DNA from: a candidate division LCP-89 bacterium B3_LCP
GTDB lineage: Bacteria > Electryoneota > B3-LCP
DNA length: 64,000 bases
Reading direction: 5' to 3'
Assembly (NCBI GenBank): GCA_005223185.1
Contig: NJBN01000008.1
Location: 117,993 to 181,992 of the forward strand
This document shows positions 52,310-59,313 of this stretch, in pieces. Position numbers and translations under genes: made by a program. Below the pieces are notes generated by a model. It did not search any database. It was not told the DNA's origin and worked only from the letters and a program-made list of their open reading frames with translations. Positions within the stretch are counted from its first letter, which is position 1. Every line of letters starts with the position of its first letter.

Positions 52310-52948
52310 ATGCATGAACTATACAAACAGATAGCCGATGCCGTCGTCGCCATGCAGAAAGACGATGTCAAACGGCTGGCAGAACAGGCGCTAAACGAAG
52401 GATTGCCGCCCGAAGAAGCTATCGAAAAAGGTCTGGCAGCAGGAATGACCCGGGTCGGCGAACTGTTCGCCAGCAAGGAATATTTCGTGCCCGAATTATT
52501 GGTATGCTCACGGGCTATGAACGCTGGTTTCGATATTCTAAAAAGCAAGGTCGTTGAGGGTAAAATCATCAGTAAAGGGACCGTCGTCATCGGCGTTGTG
52601 GACGGAGACTACCACGACATCGGCAAGAACATCGTAAAACTTATGCTGGAAGCAGCCGGGTTCCGCCTTGTCGATCTGGGGAGAAACGTTACAGCCCAAA
52701 AATTTACTTCAGCCGTTATAACGGAGAAGCCAGACATTGCTGCCCTGTCCACCCTGATGACCACCACTATGGACAGCATGGCGGATATTGTGTTAGCTTT
52801 ACAGCGGGAGAACTCAGACGTTAAAATCATGGTCGGCGGAGCACCCGTTAATGAAGATTTCGCCAAATCCATAGATGCGCACTTTTACGGGGACAACGCT
52901 AGGGAAGCAGTTATAGGCGCCCATGAACTACTCGGCATCACCATCTAA
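52310..52948 (+). CDS. Corrinoid (B12-binding) methyltransferase protein, MtaC/MtbC/MttC type
   Basis: This 212-residue protein has an N-terminal helical cap (~1-85) as in methionine synthase modules. The B12-binding Rossmann domain follows, with VDGDYHDIGKNIV; His102 of the Asp-x-His-x-x-Gly motif would be the lower cobalt ligand. ALSTLMTTTMDSM and MVGGAPVNEDF complete the corrinoid-binding signature. It shuttles methyl groups between a substrate-specific methyltransferase and a second methyltransferase. The two URO-D-type proteins encoded beside it are the natural partners. The next gene begins inside its 3' end. Confidence 0.93.
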   Translation: MHELYKQIADAVVAMQKDDVKRLAEQALNEGLPPEEAIEKGLAAGMTRVGELFASKEYFVPELLVCSRAMNAGFDILKSKVVEGKIISKGTVVIGVVDGDYHDIGKNIVKLMLEAAGFRLVDLGRNVTAQKFTSAVITEKPDIAALSTLMTTTMDSMADIVLALQRENSDVKIMVGGAPVNEDFAKSIDAHFYGDNAREAVIGAHELLGITI

Positions 52949-53909
52949 AAGAGAGACCTTTGACCGCCTGTTCCCCCTTCTTAAGGGAGCCACGTCGGCA
53001 GCAGCACCGATGATCGCCGCGGATCACTTAGCGCATATCCTGAAATTACCTCTGATCGAGGTATGCCGCAATGGAAAGCTATTAGCCGAGGGATTTCTCA
53101 AAGCGCGCCAACTGTATGATTCGGATTTTATAATTGTCTTTGCGGACGTTTCGGTGGAATCAGAAGCTATGGGAATCAAACTCGAATATTTCCACAATCG
53201 GAATCCGCAACCGGTAAAACATCTCGCATGGAATGAGCTTGAACAAGTGGATATGGTGTCCAGGGGAAGGCTGCCCCAACTACTGCGCGCAGCCGAAATC
53301 TGCAGAGAGGAATCGGACGCAGGTTTTCCTATCTTCTTCTCCATGAAGGACCCATTCAGTTTGGCGGCTATGGCGCTGGGTACGGAAACGTTTCTGGAAA
53401 AGCTGCTTTTAGATCCTGATCGGATTACCGAGGCGCTGGAAATCTGCTGCAGCAACCAACAGCAATTGATCGCTGCTGTTATTTCTGAGGGTTTTATCCC
53501 CTTTGTGGGAGCTCCCATTGCTTCCGGTGGATTAATCGGCGCGGAGAACTTCAGACGTTTTGCTCTACCATATTTGGAAAGACTCTTTACCGAAGTGGAC
53601 CGAAAAAAATCCTTCCGCTGTCTGCACGTCTGTGGAGAAATCGGAATGCTGACGACAGAATTGGCGGATCTGAAATTGCACCTGCTGAGTTTTGAGGATT
53701 GGCACCCGGAGATGTGGAATCATCTGGCGAACACCATCCCCATGGGATTTGTACCCACGAATCTATTTCGTGCAGGTTCCGCTGAAACCGTTCGCGAGGC
53801 GACTTTGTCATGCCGACGCATCCTTCCTGAACCGTACGTACTTTCCACTGGATGCGATCTACCGGCAAACGCCAAACCGGAATTGGTTCAAGCAATGATG
53901 AACTGTTGA
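52923..53909 (+). CDS. URO-D-family corrinoid methyltransferase (MtaA/MtbA-like), paralogue 1
   Basis: This 328-residue TIM-barrel protein is of the uroporphyrinogen-decarboxylase superfamily. The zinc-site pattern of MtaA/MtbA enzymes is present: LHVCGEIG (His-x-Cys) and LSTGCDLP near the C-terminus. Such proteins bind zinc, activate a thiol or other acceptor, and exchange methyl groups with corrinoid proteins; true heme-pathway UroD lacks this His-x-Cys plus Cys set. The start overlaps the corrinoid gene by 26 bp, implying close coupling. It is only distantly similar to paralogue 2 at 56338. The methyl acceptor is not identifiable. Confidence 0.85.
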   Translation: MNYSASPSKRETFDRLFPLLKGATSAAAPMIAADHLAHILKLPLIEVCRNGKLLAEGFLKARQLYDSDFIIVFADVSVESEAMGIKLEYFHNRNPQPVKHLAWNELEQVDMVSRGRLPQLLRAAEICREESDAGFPIFFSMKDPFSLAAMALGTETFLEKLLLDPDRITEALEICCSNQQQLIAAVISEGFIPFVGAPIASGGLIGAENFRRFALPYLERLFTEVDRKKSFRCLHVCGEIGMLTTELADLKLHLLSFEDWHPEMWNHLANTIPMGFVPTNLFRAGSAETVREATLSCRRILPEPYVLSTGCDLPANAKPELVQAMMNC

Positions 53910-53910
53910 T

Positions 53911-54969
53911 ATGGATGTCATCACCGGATTTGATAGGCTCGAAAAACACTACCTGGCATCGGAATCGAGACCAAAGGTGGGCTATCTCTGTTTACGGGTT
54001 TCACCCGAATATATTGAAGCGTGTGGCGCTGACGCTTTGCGCATCGCCCCCCGACCCGGATACGACCTTTCAGCCTTCACGCCCATCCGTCCCGATGGCT
54101 GTTCCTTCTGCCGTTCGGTTCCTGCTATCCTCGAAACTGATGTCTATAGAAATCTAAATGCTATCATTGCCGGAACCTGCTGCGACCAGATGCGGCGCCT
54201 GATGGATACCCTGAACGACTTATTGGATATACCGGTAATTCTCTTCGGAGCGCCCCGCACCTGGAATGCCGATCCGGATTATTTCCGGGGAGAGATGATT
54301 GATGCCTTTGGCAAGATAGAAGAAATAACCGGTAATGCAGCGACCGAAACCGAACTATTGGAGCGCATCCGGGTTCATAACAACCTGAAAAACAGTGTCA
54401 ATCATCTGCGCAGGCAGGAAAAGCTTCCCACTGCGCTTCTGCAAAGAATCTCCTGCTCTATCCTGCCGCCAGAAGAAATTCTGTCCTTTTTAAGTAATTC
54501 CCGAGACTTGCCAGCCATACCAGCAGAAATTCGGCTGTTGTTAGCTGGCAGCATTCCGGGCGTTTGGGAACTTGACGTCATCGAAAGCAACGGGTCCCGC
54601 GTCGTCGCCGATGCCACCTGCCTCGGGGATCGTGTCTTCCATCGTCTGACTTCAGAGAAAGGCGATCCGGTACAGCAATTATATCAGACCTACGTGGAAG
54701 ATAATCTCTGTCCGCACCGGCGTCCGGTAACGTCGACTATAGACTACTTGAAGAACTTGATGGACGAACGACAGATCGATGGCGTGGTTTACCGCTCCGT
54801 AAAATATTGCCATCCCTGGGGGCTCCTGGCAGAACGGATGAAGAAAGAGTTGGAAGCGCCTCTGCTGATCGTCGATGACGATCTGACTTCTCCCGCCGTA
54901 GAAAATTTCCGCACCCGCGTAGGAGCTTTCACAGAAATGCTGAAGATGAAGTTGAGGCGGCGCGCATGA
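53911..54969 (+). CDS. 2-hydroxyacyl-CoA dehydratase-like Fe-S subunit (HgdB/BcrC family), subunit 1
   Basis: This 352-residue protein has conserved cysteines at the positions expected for the family's [4Fe-4S] ligands: DGCSFCRSVP (~62-71), GTCCDQMRRL (~88-97) and VYRSVKYCHPWG (~304-315). This fold occurs in hydroxyacyl-CoA dehydratases, benzoyl-CoA reductases and double-cubane proteins, all of which need an ATP-driven activase. It follows the URO-D gene by 1 bp and overlaps its partner subunit by 4 bp. There are no CoA-metabolism genes here, so a dehydratase role is unlikely; a reductase or activator role for corrinoid chemistry is my inference. Confidence 0.78.
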   Translation: MDVITGFDRLEKHYLASESRPKVGYLCLRVSPEYIEACGADALRIAPRPGYDLSAFTPIRPDGCSFCRSVPAILETDVYRNLNAIIAGTCCDQMRRLMDTLNDLLDIPVILFGAPRTWNADPDYFRGEMIDAFGKIEEITGNAATETELLERIRVHNNLKNSVNHLRRQEKLPTALLQRISCSILPPEEILSFLSNSRDLPAIPAEIRLLLAGSIPGVWELDVIESNGSRVVADATCLGDRVFHRLTSEKGDPVQQLYQTYVEDNLCPHRRPVTSTIDYLKNLMDERQIDGVVYRSVKYCHPWGLLAERMKKELEAPLLIVDDDLTSPAVENFRTRVGAFTEMLKMKLRRRA

Positions 54970-56348
54970 CCGAACCGCGCCAGATAGATTTCCGCCAATG
55001 GCACCGTTTGTTCCAGCAGGTTCCGGATAGGTTGGTAGAAGAGATCCGCTACTACCGGCATCTACCCCAGGCAGAATGGTCTCAATATCTCTTTCCACCG
55101 TCAACCCACGTCGTTTACGGTAACCGACTTCTGCGCAAACTGAAATTCGACAATTCACAGGCAGCGCTGCGGTTATGGGGTTTCGTCATGTCTGAAGGGG
55201 AACGGATTTACCGTGCTCGCCAAGCAGGGATGAAGGTTATCGCCGTCATGGGAGATCTGGGTGCGGTTACTCCGCTGGTCTATTCCTTTCCCAATATTGT
55301 TGCATTCTACCCCGACTGCCTCTGGTGGACGCCTTTCCTGATGGAGAGCCGCGAACTGTTTGATGAAGCCGGACAGTTGGGTTTGGGTGAAGATTGCTGC
55401 TTCGTCAGAGCTTCTTTAGGAGCTTTTTCCCGCAAAGCCTACTTCCCCAAACCGGATCTCTGCGTGGGGACGGTCGGTGCTACCTGCGATGACATGGCAA
55501 CGGTCATGAGTGAAGCTGAGCAATTGGGCGTCGATATTCACTACTTCGAACTTCCTCACCGCCATGATGGGGATACCGACAAGACTGCTTTGTCTGGCTA
55601 CCTGGAAAATCAGTATCAGGAGTTGTGCCGAAGACTCGAACAAGCGACAGGAGAGACCTTTTCGCCTGACCGGTTCAGAGAGACTGTCCAAAAGGTCAAC
55701 CGAATGCGGTCTCTTATCGCCGAAATTAAAGATTTATCAGGCGCGCCCGCTGCCAGTCCCATGGGCGCGGTTGAAATGATGAACATGGAGTTCGCCGCTC
55801 TTTCCTATTACGGCGATCTAGACGAGTGTCTGGCTGTCCTGACAGAATTTCGAGACCTCATGAAGTTTCGGGCGAACAGCGGACAGGGATATCAGAATCA
55901 GGATCTTCGGCTGGTCTGGGTAACGCCTCCCGCAGACCCGCTGTTGATGAACTATATCGAGGAGTTGGGAGGACGGGTTGTCGGATCCGAATATTTGATC
56001 CATCAGACCACGCCGATTATAGATACTAAGAAAGATCCTTTCGAAGCATTGGCAGAAGCCCACCTGAAGGCGACTCTCATGGGTTCGTCCGCTTATAGAG
56101 TTAATCTGGTTATTGAACAGGTGGAACGAACCCACGCCGATGGCGTGATCATATCAGGCGTTTTCGGGTCTTCTCATTGCCCCTATGAAACTGCGCCCAT
56201 CATCTCTGCTCTGCGCCAGAAGGGCATCCCGGTGCTCTCCTTCGACGTCGTGGCCCCGGGGAAGCGGCGCCTGCAATCGCAGATCTTCAACCGGATGGAA
56301 GCGTTCTCAGAATCGCTAAAAGCCAGGAAGAAACGCCGTGCCGGGTAA
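54966..56348 (+). CDS. 2-hydroxyacyl-CoA dehydratase-like Fe-S subunit (HgdA-like), subunit 2
   Basis: This 460-residue protein has family cysteines in GEDCCFVRASLGAF, VGATCDDM and GSSHCPYETAPI, with the terminal QKGIPVLSFDVVAPG strand typical of the dehydratase D-component fold. With the preceding gene it forms the two-subunit architecture of HgdAB or BcrBC. Its C-terminus is basic (LKARKKRRAG). The coding overlap with the neighbours on both sides indicates a heterodimer made in fixed ratio. What it reduces is unknown; the operon context points to a corrinoid or a methylated substrate. Confidence 0.78.
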   Translation: MTEPRQIDFRQWHRLFQQVPDRLVEEIRYYRHLPQAEWSQYLFPPSTHVVYGNRLLRKLKFDNSQAALRLWGFVMSEGERIYRARQAGMKVIAVMGDLGAVTPLVYSFPNIVAFYPDCLWWTPFLMESRELFDEAGQLGLGEDCCFVRASLGAFSRKAYFPKPDLCVGTVGATCDDMATVMSEAEQLGVDIHYFELPHRHDGDTDKTALSGYLENQYQELCRRLEQATGETFSPDRFRETVQKVNRMRSLIAEIKDLSGAPAASPMGAVEMMNMEFAALSYYGDLDECLAVLTEFRDLMKFRANSGQGYQNQDLRLVWVTPPADPLLMNYIEELGGRVVGSEYLIHQTTPIIDTKKDPFEALAEAHLKATLMGSSAYRVNLVIEQVERTHADGVIISGVFGSSHCPYETAPIISALRQKGIPVLSFDVVAPGKRRLQSQIFNRMEAFSESLKARKKRRAG

Positions 56349-57375
56349 GATGAATCCTAGAGAACGCTGGTCGCTGCTGCTGATCGACGAGCTGCCCGAC
56401 CGCCCGCCGGTCTATCCGTTGGTGACCTGTCACGCAGCGCGAGTTTACAACTGTGATCTGATAGAATATTGCACGGACGGGCGGATTTTAGCAGAAGCAC
56501 AACTTGAGGCGCAGCGCCTTTATGGACATGAGGGGCTGTCGGTCTTTACCGATGTTGGTATCATCGCCGAAGCAATGGGCAGCAAGTATCACCTGAGGGA
56601 ATTCGAGGTTCCCATATTGGATAGCCCTCTTATCACCGATACAGCTATGATAGGTGAACTGGGACCACCCGATCCAACCACTCAGGGGCGGCTTCCGGTA
56701 TATTTGGAGGCAATAGACCGCATGTACAGTGCTGCGGGGGACGTCCTGCCGATCTTCGCTTTCATCCCCTGTCCGTTCACCACGGCGGCGGGTCTGCGCG
56801 GCGTTGACAATTTTCTGATGGATACTGTTTTAGAGCCTCAAGCAGCACATGATCTGCTGGACGTTTCCCTGAAAAGCGCCATTACATTCTGCGATGAGTG
56901 CATTTTAGCTGGCGCTCTGCCGATGCTGGTCGATCCGTTAGCTTCAGGCAGCGTAATTTCTCGAACGACCTACAGCCACTTTGCCAAAAGCTACCAGCAG
57001 AAGTTGATAGCACACTTACACCGCTACGATCTGGACGTTACTCTGCACATCTGTGGGGATACGTCAAACATGCTGGATCTCATCCCTCAAACCGGAGCTG
57101 ATCTCTTCAGCTTCGACCTGGCTGATGTTGATTCAGCCACCGACGCTATGGGAGATCGGGTGAGGTTGGTGGGAAACCTGCCACCGCACGGACTTTTACC
57201 ATCCAGCAACTTGTCCGTGACCCAGGGAACCAATTCCATCATGGAAATGGGCCTAAAGAATCCCAAAGGATTTGTGCTCTCCACCGGCTGCGAAGTACCT
57301 ATTCGCTGCGAAGCACAGAAACTGCACACACTGATAAATATAGGAAAAAATGCCAGGTATGAAGAAGTCTGGTGA
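56338..57375 (+). CDS. URO-D-family corrinoid methyltransferase, paralogue 2
   Basis: 345 residues from GTG 56338 (AGGA upstream), with ATG 56350 as an alternative. The TIM barrel carries the zinc-type set: LHICGDTSNM and LSTGCEVPIRCEA. Compared with paralogue 1 it keeps the metal motifs but differs across the substrate face, so one may load and the other unload the corrinoid protein, as MtaB/MtaA pairs do with unrelated folds. It overlaps subunit 2 by 11 bp and the activase by 26 bp. Confidence 0.85.
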   Translation: MPGKMNPRERWSLLLIDELPDRPPVYPLVTCHAARVYNCDLIEYCTDGRILAEAQLEAQRLYGHEGLSVFTDVGIIAEAMGSKYHLREFEVPILDSPLITDTAMIGELGPPDPTTQGRLPVYLEAIDRMYSAAGDVLPIFAFIPCPFTTAAGLRGVDNFLMDTVLEPQAAHDLLDVSLKSAITFCDECILAGALPMLVDPLASGSVISRTTYSHFAKSYQQKLIAHLHRYDLDVTLHICGDTSNMLDLIPQTGADLFSFDLADVDSATDAMGDRVRLVGNLPPHGLLPSSNLSVTQGTNSIMEMGLKNPKGFVLSTGCEVPIRCEAQKLHTLINIGKNARYEEVW

Positions 57376-58144
57376 CATGACGGTTGGCATAGACATCGGG
57401 TCCCGCACTACTAAGGCTCTTGTCTGGAATGGGGAAGAGGTCTTAAGCCGAAGTATGCTAAGCACGGGCTGGACGCCGGAAAAGAGCGCTTCTGTGGCAT
57501 TCGAAAAAACGCTTCAAACTGCAGCGATAAGCCCGAGTGAGGTGAAGAGAACCATGGTTACCGGTTACGGGCGCGGTAGTATCTCCTTTGCCGATGAAAG
57601 CGTCACCGAAATCACTGCTCATGCGCGAGGGGTTAGCTATCTCCTACCGGAAACGAAAACACTGATTGACATCGGTGGTCAGGATTCCAAGGCGATCATC
57701 ATAGATGATGAAGCCCTGGTGCAGGACTTTGCCATGAACGACCGCTGTGCTGCTGGTAGTGGGAAGTTCCTGGAATTTCTGGCATTGACTATGGAGTTAT
57801 CAGTGCAGGATTTCTCAGAATTGGCATTCTCATCGAAGAATCCAATGCAGATTTCATCCATCTGTACGGTTTTCGCCGAAAGTGAAGTGCTTTCCATGCT
57901 GGCGGAGGGCGTCGCCCGTGAGGACGTTGCCAGCGGAGTACACCGTTCTATTGCTCTGCGAGTAGCGCAGATGGCTCATTCTCTCCATCCACAGGTTCCG
58001 ATTGCCTTTTCAGGCGGCGTCGCCAGAAACCGCTGTATGATTCGTGAAATAGGTGTGGCTTTAGGCGGTGATATTTCAGTACCGGAAATGCCGGAATACG
58101 CCGGAGCACTGGGCGCAGCTATTATCGCACGAGAATCGCTGTAG
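57350..58144 (+). CDS. BadF/BadG/HgdC-type ATPase activase (R-component)
   Basis: 264 residues from ATG 57350 with AGGA five bases upstream. The ASKHA ATPase motifs are VGIDIGSRTTKALVW, DIGGQDSKAI and FSGGVARNRCMIREIG. Cys133 (NDRCAAGSGKFLEF) and Cys172 (ISSICTVFAESEV) are the paired ligands that hold one [4Fe-4S] cluster between two subunits. It uses ATP hydrolysis to inject low-potential electrons into its partner, here presumably the two dehydratase-like subunits. It is the last gene of the operon. No RamA/RACo-type corrinoid activator is present in the window, which makes this the candidate activator. Confidence 0.9.
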   Translation: MPGMKKSGDMTVGIDIGSRTTKALVWNGEEVLSRSMLSTGWTPEKSASVAFEKTLQTAAISPSEVKRTMVTGYGRGSISFADESVTEITAHARGVSYLLPETKTLIDIGGQDSKAIIIDDEALVQDFAMNDRCAAGSGKFLEFLALTMELSVQDFSELAFSSKNPMQISSICTVFAESEVLSMLAEGVAREDVASGVHRSIALRVAQMAHSLHPQVPIAFSGGVARNRCMIREIGVALGGDISVPEMPEYAGALGAAIIARESL

Positions 58145-58203
58145 GGGGAAAGTGATTCACCCTATTTAATATAACTGCTTTAAACGAAACTTCCAGAAAT
58201 AAC

Positions 58204-58244
58204 TTGACTTTTAGATCGGAATAGCGTAATTTGTGCAAAATTAC
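58204..58244 (+). promoter_or_regulatory. moaA promoter with an inverted repeat over the -10 box
   Basis: TTGACT (58204-58209), 17 bp, TAATTT (58227-58232). A 7-bp perfect inverted repeat, 58226-58232 with 58238-58244, covers the -10 box and start site, a position suited to a repressor or redox regulator. The leader to ATG 58263 would be only ~25 nt. Confidence 0.65.
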
Positions 58245-58262
58245 ACATTAGCCTGATCCTAA

Positions 58263-59264
58263 ATGGACAAACGGTCTAAATCAACGCCCTCCTCGCTTAC
58301 CGACCCAACTGGACGCCGAATCTCCTACCTGAGAATCTCTCTCACCGAACGATGCAATCTGCGTTGTGGCTACTGTTATAGTCCTAATACCTCTGATTTA
58401 TCAAGAAACGAACCCCTGACCAAACCGGAATTGTATCGCTTGATCGAAGCTTTTTCCCACCTGGGTATTGATAAGATTCGATTTACGGGTGGCGAACCGC
58501 TCCTTCGGAGTGATTTCGTAGAGATAGTGGAACAGACGACTAAGAATTTTCACGTTCCTATTATCGGTTTGACCACCAATGGAGTACTGCTTAAACCGAT
58601 CCTTCCCAAACTCATCGGATTGGGCTTGAACCGCCTGAATATCAGTCTGGATTCTCTAATACAGGAAACCTTTCAATCCATAACCGGATGTGATTCTCTG
58701 CATACAGTACTGGATGCAATCTCTATGGCAGAACAGTCCGGCGCTTTCCCATTTGTGAAAGTCAACACTGTAGTGATGAAGGATATCAATAGTGGCGAGA
58801 TCAATGATATGGCTCGTTGGGCGCTGCAGAAAAAAATCGACCTTCGCTTTATCGAATATATGCCCACTCAGAATAATGGTTGGGGAGAGGAGCGTTTTAT
58901 TCCTGAAGATGAGATGCGGCAACGCATTGAATTAGACCTGATACCGGTGAACAATTCCGGGGCTTCATCAGGTCCAGCCAGAACTTATCAGGTACCGGGA
59001 TATCCTGGTCGCCTGAGTTTTATTTCTGCCGTCAGCCACAAGTTCTGCCGCGATTGCAACCGGCTCAGGCTTACCAGTACCGGACAACTTATCGGCTGTC
59101 TCTTCAGAGAACAAAAAATTGACCTGAAAAAACTACTGAGAATGGGGAGTTCAATAGAAGACATTTCCGATTTTATCCAGAATGCAATAGCGTACGGGCA
59201 GTTCAGGAAGCCCTACGACAGCATGGTGGATTACCGACCATCAATGGTAGCGGTTGGCGGTTGA
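58263..59264 (+). CDS. moaA: GTP 3',8-cyclase, molybdenum cofactor biosynthesis
   Basis: A 333-residue radical-SAM enzyme. The SAM [4Fe-4S] site is TERCNLRCGYCYSP (Cys-x3-Cys-x2-Cys, ~30-43), with FTGGEPLLRSD as the GGE motif. The second cluster is at FCRDCNRLRLTSTGQLIGCL near the C-terminus. It converts GTP to 3',8-cyclo-GTP, the first step to molybdopterin. The canonical C-terminal Gly-Gly is present at the very end (AVGG). It is directly upstream of napA and serves both Mo enzymes in this window. No moaC or other Moco genes are adjacent. Confidence 0.93.
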   Translation: MDKRSKSTPSSLTDPTGRRISYLRISLTERCNLRCGYCYSPNTSDLSRNEPLTKPELYRLIEAFSHLGIDKIRFTGGEPLLRSDFVEIVEQTTKNFHVPIIGLTTNGVLLKPILPKLIGLGLNRLNISLDSLIQETFQSITGCDSLHTVLDAISMAEQSGAFPFVKVNTVVMKDINSGEINDMARWALQKKIDLRFIEYMPTQNNGWGEERFIPEDEMRQRIELDLIPVNNSGASSGPARTYQVPGYPGRLSFISAVSHKFCRDCNRLRLTSTGQLIGCLFREQKIDLKKLLRMGSSIEDISDFIQNAIAYGQFRKPYDSMVDYRPSMVAVGG

Positions 59265-59313
59265 AACAATCCTAAAAATAATAGTAAATCACTAAGATAC
59301 AGAGGAGATTAAC

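Noticed and set aside
53911..56348. Fermentative 2-hydroxyacyl-CoA dehydratase
   Set aside because: No CoA-transferase, acyl-CoA dehydrogenase or hydroxyacid dehydrogenase genes nearby; the context is corrinoid methyl transfer.
52923..57375. Heme biosynthesis UroD genes
   Set aside because: Both URO-D proteins carry the His-x-Cys plus Cys zinc set of corrinoid methyltransferases and sit with a corrinoid protein; no heme genes are near.
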